Below, piece after piece: positions 1 to 7,100 of a stretch of DNA of 20,025 nucleotides. Within the stretch, counting starts at the first letter, position 1. Every line of letters begins with the position of its first letter. The position numbers and the translations under genes are program-made. Source of the stretch: Verrucomicrobiota bacterium (GTDB lineage: Bacteria > Verrucomicrobiota > Verrucomicrobiia > Opitutales > Opitutaceae); NCBI GenBank assembly GCA_023457035.1, contig JAEWNN010000214.1, forward strand, positions 1-20,025, given 5' to 3'. Below the pieces are notes generated by a model. It was not told where the DNA came from and did no database searches. It saw only the letters and a program-made list of their open reading frames with translations.

Positions 1-2
1 TC

Positions 3-74
3 ACCTATCGCGACCTTGTGGCGACAGCGCCCGGCACCCGCCGCTTCCTCCGCCTCGCGCTCAGCCAGCCCTAG
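3..74 (+). CDS. C-terminal end of an unidentified protein (partial at window edge)
   Basis: An open frame runs in from the left edge and ends at TAG 72-74. It encodes TYRDLVATAPGTRRFLRLAL followed by SQP and the stop. Nearly every codon ends in G or C, as in the confident genes of the window, which supports real coding. Twenty-three residues carry no domain signature, so I assign no function. No clear terminator hairpin follows the stop; word-repeat DNA starts within about 130 bases. A chance open frame in GC-rich DNA is the alternative. Confidence 0.5.
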   Translation, partial: TYRDLVATAPGTRRFLRLALSQP

Positions 75-204
75 GGGGACCGCGCGCAAGGCGCGCCCCG
101 ATGCGGCACTCGCCGCCGCGGCTGAGCGCGCACACTGCACAGCTATCCCTCAAAACGCTTCATTTTGTGCACGATTCTCTTCGGTCACAGTCCCAAGCCG
201 GATT

Positions 205-274
205 GCCACAAAGAGGCACGAAAAACCACGAAGACGATCCGGTCTTCTTGTACATTCTTGTGCCTTCTCGTGGC
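205..274. repeat. Imperfect inverted pair of a CACGAA-type word repeat
   Basis: The left arm (205-235) starts GCCACAAAGAGGCACGAA and ends CACGAAGAC. The reverse complement of the right arm (242-274) starts GCCACGAGAAGGCACAAGAA and ends AAGAAGAC. The arms align over about 31 and 33 bases with scattered substitutions and a small gap, around a central 6-base segment (236-241). A transcript would fold into one long imperfect hairpin. Each arm is built from short A-rich words (CACGAA, CACGAAG, AAGAAG), like a degenerate tandem repeat. Confidence 0.65.
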
Positions 275-426
275 TACAGTCTGGATCCGTTTCCCGATTT
301 TCTGAGTTCCAGATTTTCCGCCTCCGCACCTTTGGTTGCGGCTCTGCCCCGCTAGGATCCTTGCGCTCCATGCGATCAACCTTTCCCAAACTCCGTCGCA
401 AAACCTGCGCCGTAGAGCCGCTCGGT

Positions 427-510
427 CTCCGCGCCTCCGCGTGCGACGATTCCCGAAAAGCCGGAGCCCCGAGGACAAAAGCTCACGCGGAGGCACAGTG
501 TACGCGGAGG
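427..510. repeat. Inverted pair of a CTCCGCG-type word repeat
   Basis: The left copy at 427-446 reads CTCCGCGCCTCCGCGTGCGA. The reverse complement of 481-510 begins CCTCCGCGTACACTGTGCCT and continues CCGCGTGAGC. The two copies therefore share CTCCGCG, then CCTCCGCGTG, with different spacing, in inverted orientation about 34 bases apart. This is the second inverted word pair in the same intergenic region. Confidence 0.5.
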
Positions 511-527
511 ACCATCGTCGTTCGGAT

Positions 528-558
528 CGGCGTCCATCTGCGTTCATCTGTGGCGAGA
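528..558. repeat. ATCTGCGTTCATCTGTGG-type word repeat
   Basis: The segment reads GATCGGCGTCCATCTGCG, then TTCATCTGTGGCGAG. On the other strand it contains CCACAGATGAACGCAGATGG, then ACGCCGATC, a loose tandem of AGATGAACGC / AGATGGACGC words. From memory, very similar words occur dispersed between genes in several unrelated bacterial genomes, but that cannot be verified here. It is not part of any plausible reading frame. Confidence 0.5.
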
Positions 559-690
559 TTTTCTGCGTCGGTACGTTACGTTGCGTGTCTGCGACCCGCG
601 ATACCCTTCGACCAATCTCATCCAAGCGCCGAGCCGCCAAACGACTCCGTCGTCCAGCTACGCCCGCCCCCGACCAAGTCGCCCCTCCGG

Positions 691-724
691 ACAACAAAAC
701 AGGCGCGGCCGGGGCCGCGCCTGT
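691..724 (-). terminator. Rho-independent terminator of the beta-helix gene
   Basis: Positions 699-710 and 713-724 form a perfect 12-bp stem (ACAGGCGCGGCC with GGCCGCGCCTGT) closed by a 2-base centre, so about 11 bp with a 4-base loop in RNA. Read on the minus strand, the stem is followed directly by TTTGTTGT, a U-rich tail. It lies 31 bases beyond the stop codon of the beta-helix gene, which is the orientation expected for its terminator. Confidence 0.85.
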
Positions 725-754
725 GAGCGATTCGGAATGGAGGGGCTGTGTCGC

Positions 755-2620
755 TCAGCGCCGGTAGGCGCCGGGGGTCGTCGCATCGGCGGCGGACCAG
801 CCCAGCAGCTTCTGCACGTCGGCGGGCAGCGTGTTGGCGGGCACCGTGGCGGTGAAGCTCGGCACGAGTTCGTAGTTTTTCAGGGCCACGCTCCGCACCA
901 CTTCGCTCGACGGCAGCGCGAACTCCCGGCTGTTCGCCTCGAAGGCCGGTTGCGCCTTCCGGAAGTCGGCCAGCGTCGCGTATTCGACATTCGTCTTCGC
1001 GCCGGCCGAGGGGCTCCACGTGACGACCGTGCCCGGCAGGGCCGTGCCGCTGCGCACGTAGACGTTGCCGTCGAACGCCGCCACGTGGGCCATCGTGAGC
1101 CGTTCGGCCAAGTGCTGTGGCTGACCGAAGACCACCAGCGGCGTGTACGGGGAGGCGTCGGCGATGCGATAGCTCCAGGCCGGCACGCGCAGGGCCTTGT
1201 CGGCCACGATCAGGTTGCCCATGAACTCGTGGTTCACGCGCGCCTCAACGCCGGGGCCGGTGGCCGGATGCCAGCCGAAGTGGTCGCCCTCGGCGCTGCG
1301 GCCGTCGCGCTCGAAGGCCGCCCCGGTATTCACGAAGGTGTTGTGGTAGACGCGCACCCCGGAGCTGTTGAGCGAGCGCACGCCCTTCTCGCAGTCGACG
1401 AAGACGTTGCCCGCGACGATCGCGTTCTTCGAGATCTCGTAGAAGAACCCGTCGGTGCAGTTCTCGATCCAGTTGTCGATGAAGACGCCGTCGACGTTGC
1501 CCACATCGTACCAGATGCCGTTGGACTCCGGCTGGTCGATGACGAGGTTGTCGCGGCAGACGACCCGATGGGTCTGGTTGAAGATCTTCACCGCCGAGGG
1601 GTAGTAGCCGACGATCTTCTCGACGTTGTTGCGCGCGATGACGTTCTTCTCGAGCAGGCCGTCCGAGCCGGCCATGAGGTAGATGCCCTCGGTGCTGGTG
1701 TCGCTCACCCGGCAACGCCGCAGGGTGAAACGATCGCCGCGGAAGTACCCACCCACGCGCGAGCAATGGGTGATCGTGCAGTCCTCGATCGTGGTGCCGA
1801 CGACATCCTTGCCGAAGGTCGCCGGATCGGCGATACCCTCGGGCTCGAGGCCTTCGACCTCCAGCGCACGGTAGGCGAACTGGGTGAAGGTGAGGCCGCG
1901 CAGCGTGTAGCCTTTCTTGTCGGACTGCTTGCCGTGAACCTCGCCGGTCACGCGCACCAGGGCGCCGTCGTGCGCGGTGATCTCGACCACGCGCGTCGTC
2001 GGATCGAGCGCGAGGTAGACCTGGCCGTTCTCGTAATCGATGTAGAAGCTGCCCTCGTTGAGCTCGCCTTCCCACCCCGCGGACTGGAGCGGCTGGCCGT
2101 CGATGAAGACCATGTCGTTGTTGAAACGATGCATGGGCGTCGTCTGGCCCACGCTCTCGCGATGCCACCAGTCGGCCGGGCGCGCCGGGAAGAGTGTCGA
2201 CCAGGCCGTGCGCCACAGGCCGTTGCGCTGTTTCTTCCAGTCGGTGGCGATCTTCGTGCCCTTGATGACCGGCCTCTCGTCGGCGTAGGGCTGGATGGTG
2301 ATGCCTTGGTTGAGCTTGAGGCTGCCGGTGCGGTACTCCCCGCCGCGCATGACGATCGTGTCGCCGGTCACCACTCGCGCGATCGCGGTCGCGAGGGTCG
2401 TGGGCTCGGCCAGCGTGAGGCCGGAGGCCTCGGAGTTCCCGTCCGGAGCGACGTAGTAGACGTGTGCGCTGGTGGCCGGGACTTCGTAGCGCTGGGCGAT
2501 CGGGCCGTAGGGGCCGCCGGAGGGCGCCGCCGGGAGCAGCGATGCGCCGCAGACAGCCAGGACGGAGACGAGCCCGCGCGCCAGGCGCAGGCGGTGGAGG
2601 TAGTTGCGGTGTTCTTTCAT
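755..2620 (-). CDS. Secreted right-handed parallel beta-helix protein
   Basis: 621 residues. I chose the start MKEHRNYLHRLRLARG at 2620 because it gives a standard signal peptide: a basic N-terminus, then LVSVLAVCGASLLPAAP, with cleavage near residue 35. The frame is open further upstream, but that part does not look like a leader. The mature protein begins with YYVAPDGN...SGLT and DTIVMRGGEYR, typical of the DUF1565 / Pel9-like entry to right-handed beta-helices. It continues with repeated rungs such as GLTFTQF, TIEDCTITHCSRVGGYF, GLLEKNVIARNN and NAIVAGNVFVDC. Such proteins are usually carbohydrate lyases, glycoside hydrolases or polysaccharide-binding proteins of the periplasm or cell surface. 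I cannot identify a catalytic residue set or the substrate. It stands alone, 179 bases downstream of pgpA, with its own terminator. Confidence 0.9.
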   Translation of the reverse strand: MKEHRNYLHRLRLARGLVSVLAVCGASLLPAAPSGGPYGPIAQRYEVPATSAHVYYVAPDGNSEASGLTLAEPTTLATAIARVVTGDTIVMRGGEYRTGSLKLNQGITIQPYADERPVIKGTKIATDWKKQRNGLWRTAWSTLFPARPADWWHRESVGQTTPMHRFNNDMVFIDGQPLQSAGWEGELNEGSFYIDYENGQVYLALDPTTRVVEITAHDGALVRVTGEVHGKQSDKKGYTLRGLTFTQFAYRALEVEGLEPEGIADPATFGKDVVGTTIEDCTITHCSRVGGYFRGDRFTLRRCRVSDTSTEGIYLMAGSDGLLEKNVIARNNVEKIVGYYPSAVKIFNQTHRVVCRDNLVIDQPESNGIWYDVGNVDGVFIDNWIENCTDGFFYEISKNAIVAGNVFVDCEKGVRSLNSSGVRVYHNTFVNTGAAFERDGRSAEGDHFGWHPATGPGVEARVNHEFMGNLIVADKALRVPAWSYRIADASPYTPLVVFGQPQHLAERLTMAHVAAFDGNVYVRSGTALPGTVVTWSPSAGAKTNVEYATLADFRKAQPAFEANSREFALPSSEVVRSVALKNYELVPSFTATVPANTLPADVQKLLGWSAADATTPGAYRR

Positions 2621-2799
2621 GAGGGGAAAGCAATCGGCCCGGGCGTGACCGGAGGTTCGGGTGAATGGCGCGAGGCAGGAGCGAACGCGCTCGGCCGCTG
2701 GCGGCAACACGGTGAGCAGCGTCGCCGATCCGGCAAGTGGCCGCCTGTGCTAACGTGCGTATGCCCGGCGGCGCCGCTCCAGGCGCGGCGCGGGCGGCG

Positions 2800-3318
2800 C
2801 TATCCCATCACCGCATAGAAGCGGATTCCGATATGCAGCAGCAGGCAGGTGCCGAGCGCCGCGGCGAGATCGTCGGCCACCACGCCCCAACCGGCCGGCA
2901 GATCCTGGAGCGCCCGGATGCCGAGGGGCTTGGTGATGTCGAGCAGGCGGAAGAGCGCGAAACCGGTCGCGAAGATCACCCAGGGCGCAGGCACGATGGC
3001 CGCCAGTTCCTGCCAGCCCAGGAAGCACAACGGGATCACGGCGAACTCGTCGAGGATCACGCAGCCCGGATCGCGCCGCGCCAGCCGCCGCTCCGCCTCG
3101 CCGCAGATGCCGACGGCGAACCACGACAGCAGCAGCGCCACGGCGATCAACGCCGGCGCCGGCAGCCGCGTGAGCAGTGCGACGAAGAAGGCGACGCCCG
3201 CCAGCGAGCCCCAGGTGCCGGGGCCGAAGGGCGCACGCCCCACCGGCCCGAGCGTCGCCAAGCCCACCACCACCGCCGCCGGCCAGCGCCGCGGCCACTC
3301 CGGTTGCCGCCAGCTCAC
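2800..3318 (-). CDS. pgpA: Phosphatidylglycerophosphatase A
   Basis: 172 residues. It dephosphorylates phosphatidylglycerol phosphate to phosphatidylglycerol in the inner membrane, the step after PgsA. Family hallmarks are visible: GPGTWGSLAG (33-41), the acidic pair in CVILDEFAVIP (D90, E91), LLDITKPLGIR (125-135) and GVVADDLAAALG (145-156). There are about four hydrophobic segments, and the length matches the family. The start is a GTG at 3318 inside GTGA, which overlaps the pgsA stop by four bases and indicates translational coupling. No in-frame ATG exists near the conserved N-terminus. The pairing with pgsA makes PgpA far more likely than any unrelated phosphatase. Confidence 0.92.
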   Translation of the reverse strand: MSWRQPEWPRRWPAAVVVGLATLGPVGRAPFGPGTWGSLAGVAFFVALLTRLPAPALIAVALLLSWFAVGICGEAERRLARRDPGCVILDEFAVIPLCFLGWQELAAIVPAPWVIFATGFALFRLLDITKPLGIRALQDLPAGWGVVADDLAAALGTCLLLHIGIRFYAVMG

Positions 3319-3923
3319 GATTTCGTCCCCACAATAATGTGACGGTATTTCAGGACGTAGCGCAGGCCGGAGTCCAGGGTGAGGAAGGTCGCCACCGCAT
3401 AGATGCCGAAGGCGAACCCGCGCAGCCACGGCAGCACGGCCGAGAGATCCGCCTGCAGGAAGTGGTTGAGGTCGCGCTCCACCGCCGGGACGAGCAGCAG
3501 CGCGCTGATCGCCACAATCTGCAGGATCGTCTTGAACTTGCCGCCCTTCTCTGCGGCCACCACCACGCCCTCCTTCGCCGCCATCAGGCGCATGCCCGTG
3601 ATCATGAAATCGCGGGTCATGATGAGCAGCAGCATCAGGACCGGGATGATGCGCGAGCCCGGCAGCACCAGGCGCGCGTCCGTCAACGCCACCAGCACGC
3701 CCAACACCGCGATCTTGTCGGTGAGCGCATCCATGAAGATGCCGAAATTGGAGACCGCGCCGTGCTTGCGCGCCAGATGCCCGTCGAGCCAGTCGGTGAT
3801 GCCGCAGAGGATGAAGAGCACGAACGCCGCCGTCGCCGCGCCGAGCCACTCGCCGAAGATCAACAACACGACGGCGAAGGTCAGCGGGATTCGGGAGAGG
3901 GTGATGAGGTTCGGCAGGTTCAT
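3315..3923 (-). CDS. pgsA: CDP-diacylglycerol-glycerol-3-phosphate 3-phosphatidyltransferase
   Basis: 202 residues. An inner-membrane enzyme that transfers phosphatidyl from CDP-diacylglycerol to glycerol-3-phosphate, making phosphatidylglycerol phosphate, the substrate of the PgpA encoded next. The full CDP-alcohol phosphotransferase signature is present: D44-x2-D47-G48-x2-A51-R52-x8-G61-x3-D65-x3-D69. The N-terminus MNLPNLITLSRIPL is the standard PgsA opening, so I start at 3923 rather than at an in-frame ATG 36 bases upstream. Several hydrophobic segments follow. It is the first gene of a pgsA-pgpA pair and is divergent from coaD across 132 bases, where I cannot define a promoter. Other enzymes of the same superfamily (phosphatidylserine or cardiolipin synthases) are less likely given the adjacent pgpA. 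Confidence 0.93.
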   Translation of the reverse strand: MNLPNLITLSRIPLTFAVVLLIFGEWLGAATAAFVLFILCGITDWLDGHLARKHGAVSNFGIFMDALTDKIAVLGVLVALTDARLVLPGSRIIPVLMLLLIMTRDFMITGMRLMAAKEGVVVAAEKGGKFKTILQIVAISALLLVPAVERDLNHFLQADLSAVLPWLRGFAFGIYAVATFLTLDSGLRYVLKYRHIIVGTKS

Positions 3924-4055
3924 TCCGTGGCGAGTTGTCGTGTTGCGCGCGCAGTGCAAACACCGCTAACCTCCGGCGCAACTCCGGAGATGGCCCGTCG
4001 CCTTCCACGACGCTCCGCCCGGTCTCGCACCCATACGCTCCTCCGCCACTTCGCC

Positions 4056-4538
4056 ATGCGCACCTGCATTTTCCCGGGCACCTTCGACCCGATCACCTAC
4101 GGGCATCTCGACGTGCTTCAGCGCGCCACCCGCCTGTTCGACCGCATCGTCATCGGTGTCGCCAGCAACCCCGGCAAGGGTCCGCTGTTCACCGCCCAGC
4201 GCCGCGTCGAACTCATCCTCCCCAGCCTCGCGGCCCTGCCGAATGTGAGCGTCAAGATCTTCGACGGACTGCTGGTCGACTTCGCCGAGGAGGAGGGCGC
4301 GGTCGCCGTGATCCGCGGACTGCGCGCGTTCTCCGACTTCGAGTTCGAGTTCAACATGGCGTTGATGAACCGCCACCTGAAGGCCTCCGTCGAGGCGGTC
4401 TTCGTCATGCCCAACGAGAGTTTCTCCTACACGAGCAGCTCGCTCGTGAAACAGGTGGCCCGCCACGGCGGCGATGTCAGCAAATTCGTCCCGCCCAACG
4501 TCGCCGAGGCGCTGTGCGCCGTCTACGCGTCGGCCTGA
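4056..4538 (+). CDS. coaD: Phosphopantetheine adenylyltransferase
   Basis: 160 residues, the usual length. A cytoplasmic enzyme that converts 4'-phosphopantetheine and ATP to dephospho-CoA, the fourth step of CoA synthesis. The nucleotidyltransferase motif is GTFDPITYGHLD (T14-x-G16-H17), followed by the substrate-binding RGLR (87-90), the FEFEFNMALMNR segment and the C-terminal SYTSSSLVKQVARHGGDVSK, the CoaD form of the ISSTxVRE motif. The start at 4056 is placed by the conserved MRTCIFPGTFDP opening; the upstream sequence has no Shine-Dalgarno. A short GC-rich hairpin (CGCCCC/GGGGCG, 4567-4580) follows the stop but lacks a T-tract, so I do not call a terminator. Confidence 0.96.
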   Translation: MRTCIFPGTFDPITYGHLDVLQRATRLFDRIVIGVASNPGKGPLFTAQRRVELILPSLAALPNVSVKIFDGLLVDFAEEEGAVAVIRGLRAFSDFEFEFNMALMNRHLKASVEAVFVMPNESFSYTSSSLVKQVARHGGDVSKFVPPNVAEALCAVYASA

Positions 4539-4629
4539 GGTTTTTGCCCTCCGCTTGTAACTCCCGCGCCCCGGGGGGCGTCCTTCGCCCCGTCCCGGTC
4601 AGGCCGGGCGCAACTCCACCTTTTCCATC

Positions 4630-6045
4630 ATGGCCCGTCCCGCCGGTTCCCGCCTCCGCTCCCTCGCCGTTCCCTTGCTCGCCGCCGCCCTCGGCGTCGG
4701 CGCCTTCCTCTGGTGGCGCCATCGCCCCGCCCCCGCACCGGTGTTCACCACGGTCACCGTCGGCCGCGCCGACCTCGTCCAAAACGTCACCGCGACCGGC
4801 ACGCTCGAGTCCGTCACCTCCGTCGATGTGAGCTCGCAGATCTCCGGCCTCATCGCCGAGGTCCTCGTCGACTACAACACCCCCGTGCGCGCCGGCGACG
4901 TGCTCGCCCGCATCGATCCGTCGACCTACCAGCAGCGCGTGAAACAGGCCGAGGCCGATGTCGCCTCCGCCACCGCCTCCGCCCAGCTCGCCCGCGTCAA
5001 CGCCGGCCGTCTCCGCGAACTGCGCACCAAGAACCTCGTCTCCCAACAGGAGCTCGACCAGGTCGAGGCGCAGCTGGCGCAGGCCGAGGCGACCCTGCTC
5101 ACCCGCCAGGCCTCGCTCGCCAACGCCCGCGTCGACCTCGATCGCTGCACCATCACCGCCCCGATCGACGGCATCGTGCTCGACCGCGCCACCGAGAAGG
5201 GCAAGACCGTCGCCGCCAACTTCAACGCCCCCACCCTCTTCGTCATCGTCAACGATCTCACCAAGATGGAGATCGTCGCCGCCGTGGCCGAGGCCGATGT
5301 CGGCACCGTCGAGACCGGCCAGCCCGTCTCCTTCACCGTCGACGCCTTCCCCAACCGCACCTTCCGCGGCACCATCTCCCAGATCCGCAACGCCCCCAAG
5401 ACCGTCTCCAACGTCGTCACCTACGAGACCGTCGTCGCGGTCGACAACTCCGACCTCAAGCTTCGTCCGGGCATGACAGCCAACGTCTCCATCGTCGTGG
5501 CCCGCCGCACCGGCGCGCTCGCCGTCGCCAACGCTGCCCTGCGCGTCCGCATCCCCGACGACATCCTCGCCGCCCGCCGCGTCGAGCCGCCGGCCGCCAC
5601 CGGAGCGCCGGCCGCGCCGAAGGCGCTCACCGAGGAGGAGCAGCGCACCGCCCGGCGCGAGCTCCTGCGCGAAGCCGGCTTCACCTTCAACGGTCCGCCC
5701 TCCCCCGAGGTCCTCGCCAAGGCCAAGGAACTCGCCAAGGCCCGCGGTCTCGACATCGACTTCAACCGCCGCCCCGGCGGTCCCGGCGGCGGCCAGCCCG
5801 CCTCGTCCGCGGCCGCCCCGCTCACCCGCACCGTCTTCAAGCTCGTCGGCACCGATGCCGCCTCCGCTCGTATCCAGCCGCTCACCATCAAGCTCGGCAT
5901 CACCGACGGTCTCAACACCGAGGTCCTCGATTCCCTGGCCGAAGGCGACCTGCTCCTCACCTCGGTGAGCACCACCGCGGCCGGCGCCGCCGCGCAGGGC
6001 AACAATCCCTTCGGCCCGCCGCGCATGGGCGGCCCCCGCCGCTGA
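4630..6045 (+). CDS. macA: MacA/HlyD-type periplasmic adaptor of a tripartite efflux pump
   Basis: 471 residues. An N-terminal membrane anchor (about 10-27, SRLRSLAVPLLAAALGVGAF) is followed by the membrane-fusion architecture. The barrel-sandwich start is VTATGTLESVTSVDVSSQISG. A long alpha-helical hairpin (about 100-170) includes AEADVASATASAQLARVNAGRL and VSQQELDQVEAQLAQAEATL. The second lipoyl half is CTITAPIDGIVLDRATEKG, and the beta-barrel ends at LRPGMTANVSIVV. Such adaptors link an inner-membrane MacB transporter to an outer-membrane channel to export macrolides, peptides, lipids or siderophores; the substrate here is unknown. About 95 residues (305-399, charged helix then Gly/Pro-rich linker) separate the beta-barrel from the membrane-proximal domain, an unusual insertion. 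The C-terminus is Gly/Pro-rich. It is the first gene of the operon with the ATPase and permease. The symbol reflects family, not proven orthology. Confidence 0.88.
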   Translation: MARPAGSRLRSLAVPLLAAALGVGAFLWWRHRPAPAPVFTTVTVGRADLVQNVTATGTLESVTSVDVSSQISGLIAEVLVDYNTPVRAGDVLARIDPSTYQQRVKQAEADVASATASAQLARVNAGRLRELRTKNLVSQQELDQVEAQLAQAEATLLTRQASLANARVDLDRCTITAPIDGIVLDRATEKGKTVAANFNAPTLFVIVNDLTKMEIVAAVAEADVGTVETGQPVSFTVDAFPNRTFRGTISQIRNAPKTVSNVVTYETVVAVDNSDLKLRPGMTANVSIVVARRTGALAVANAALRVRIPDDILAARRVEPPAATGAPAAPKALTEEEQRTARRELLREAGFTFNGPPSPEVLAKAKELAKARGLDIDFNRRPGGPGGGQPASSAAAPLTRTVFKLVGTDAASARIQPLTIKLGITDGLNTEVLDSLAEGDLLLTSVSTTAAGAAAQGNNPFGPPRMGGPRR

Positions 6046-6130
6046 TCGTCCCTCGCGGCGCAGCGCCCACCGGCTACGCCGCCTCCTCCGCCCTCTCGCC
6101 TCGCCCCCTTTCGCCTCTCGCCTTCTATCC

Positions 6131-6895
6131 ATGTCCGCCGTCGTCCAACTCGAGGACATCCACAAGATCTACGACTCCGGTGAAGTCCCCGTGCACGCCG
6201 TGCGCGGCGTCTCGCTCGAGTTCCACCGTGGCGAGTTCGTCGCCCTCATGGGCGCCAGCGGCTCCGGCAAGTCGACCCTCATGAACATGCTCGGCTGCCT
6301 CGACCGCCCAACCCGCGGCCGCTACCGCCTCGACGGCACCGACGTGTCCGCACTCGGTCGCGACGAACTGGCCGACATCCGCTGCCAGAAGCTCGGCTTC
6401 GTCTTCCAGGGCTTCAACCTACTCGCCCGCACCACCGCCCTCGAGAACGTCGAGCTGCCCATGATGTACGGCCCGCACCGCCTCTCCGGCCGCGACATGC
6501 GCCGCCGCGCCCTCGAGTGCCTCGAGATCGTCGGCCTCTCCCAACGCGCCGACCATTTTCCCAACCAGCTCTCGGGCGGCCAACAGCAGCGCGTCGCCAT
6601 CGCGCGCGCGCTCGCCAACAAACCCGAGGTCCTGCTCGCCGACGAGCCCACCGGCAACCTCGACAGCAAGACCTCCGTCGAGGTCATGGGCGTGTTCCAG
6701 CAGCTCAACGACCAGGGCATCACCATTGTCATGGTCACCCACGAGCTCGACATCGCCCAGTACTGCAAACGTAACCTCGTCCTGCGCGACGGCCGTATCG
6801 TTGCCGACACCACAGTGACCCGCCGCCTCCTCGCCCCCGCCGAGCTCGCCAAGCTGCGCGCCGCCGAGGCCGACGCCCGCCTCACCTCCGGCTGA
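6131..6895 (+). CDS. macB: MacB/LolD-type ABC transporter ATPase
   Basis: 254 residues. Cytoplasmic ATPase subunit that powers the adjacent permease. All nucleotide-binding motifs are intact: Walker A GASGSGKST (41-49), Q-loop Q93, signature LSGGQQQRVAIARAL (147-161), Walker B VLLADEP (167-173) with catalytic E172, the D-loop in GNLDS, and the H-loop H204 in MVTHE. The N-terminus VVQLEDIHKIYDSGEVPVHA and the insert PTRGRYRLDGTDVSAL are typical of the MacB/LolD/FtsE group. In E. coli MacB the ATPase and membrane domain are fused; here the permease is a separate gene 205 bases downstream. The 85-base gap from macA is pyrimidine-rich and the start has no Shine-Dalgarno. Confidence 0.92.
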   Translation: MSAVVQLEDIHKIYDSGEVPVHAVRGVSLEFHRGEFVALMGASGSGKSTLMNMLGCLDRPTRGRYRLDGTDVSALGRDELADIRCQKLGFVFQGFNLLARTTALENVELPMMYGPHRLSGRDMRRRALECLEIVGLSQRADHFPNQLSGGQQQRVAIARALANKPEVLLADEPTGNLDSKTSVEVMGVFQQLNDQGITIVMVTHELDIAQYCKRNLVLRDGRIVADTTVTRRLLAPAELAKLRAAEADARLTSG

Positions 6896-6975
6896 GCAAG
6901 CGCTCCCCTCCAGCCATGAACTACTCCATGCCCTTCCTCGCGATTCCGGAAGCCCTCCATCCCTCCGGGCCAAGG

Positions 6976-7004
6976 GGCGAAACCGCCCGTGCGGTTTCGC
7001 CTTT
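6976..7004. repeat. Strong 11-bp hairpin between the ATPase and permease genes
   Basis: GGCGAAACCGC (6976-6986) and GCGGTTTCGCC (6991-7001) pair perfectly around a CCGT loop and are followed by TTT on the plus strand. It resembles a weak intrinsic terminator or a REP-type palindrome. Its position inside an apparent operon, 80 bases after the ATPase stop, would make it an attenuator between the two subunits if it acts on transcription. It directly abuts the inverted-repeat element at 7004-7097. Confidence 0.6.
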
Positions 7005-7097
7005 AGCCTGCACGGCTGCGGAGAAACTCGATCAGCCCCCTGTGCCTTCGCTCGGCAACGGGCGGAACCGGCGCACCGGCAACAATAGTGCAGGCTA
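7004..7097. repeat. 94-base element bounded by 10-bp perfect inverted repeats, ending 3 bases before the permease start
   Basis: TAGCCTGCAC (7004-7013) is exactly complementary to GTGCAGGCTA (7088-7097). The enclosed 74 bases contain three further small stems: GGCTG/CAGCC (7014-7018 with 7033-7037), TGCC/GGCA (7043-7046 with 7054-7057) and CCGG/CCGG (7068-7071 with 7076-7079). The closing stem plus three arms gives a cloverleaf-like fold. The permease ATG is at 7101, so a folded transcript would place the initiation codon against the closing helix. No target-site duplication flanks the element, which argues against a simple MITE. Confidence 0.55.
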
Positions 7098-7100
7098 GCC

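Larger units (their letters stand above)
75..690. other. Gene-free region of about 600 bases rich in degenerate word repeats
   Basis: No frame here has a convincing protein: the open frames overlap each other on both strands and translate to Arg/Ser/Pro-rich, domain-free sequence. The base composition is visibly less GC-rich than the flanking genes. The region contains an inverted pair of a CACGAA/GAAGAC-type word (205-274), an inverted pair of a CTCCGCG-type word (427-510) and one copy of an ATCTGCGTTCATCTGTGG-type word (around 528-558), each listed separately. I see no promoter or RNA gene that I can defend. Confidence 0.7.

Noticed and set aside
75..690. CRISPR array in the repeat-rich intergenic region
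   Set aside because: The repeats are degenerate, of different families and inverted; there are no regularly spaced identical repeats with unique spacers and no cas gene.
581..2818. Long plus-strand open frame (745 codons) opposite the beta-helix gene
   Set aside because: It is the GC-rich antisense shadow: Val/Ala/Asp/Arg-rich, no domain. The minus strand has a signal peptide, beta-helix rungs and its own terminator.
4567..4580. Terminator after coaD
   Set aside because: The CGCCCC/GGGGCG stem has a 2-base centre and no T-tract; it could be chance in GC-rich DNA.
7004..7097. tRNA gene or integron attC site
   Set aside because: The fold is cloverleaf-like, but there is no 7-bp acceptor stem with CCA-type end, no T-loop GTTCRA and no anticodon arm of the right size. 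The ends do not match the attC core consensus.
6916..7098. 60-codon open frame between the ATPase and permease genes
   Set aside because: It spans the inverted-repeat element and hairpin, has no recognisable fold and ends inside the right arm. The structure is better explained as non-coding.
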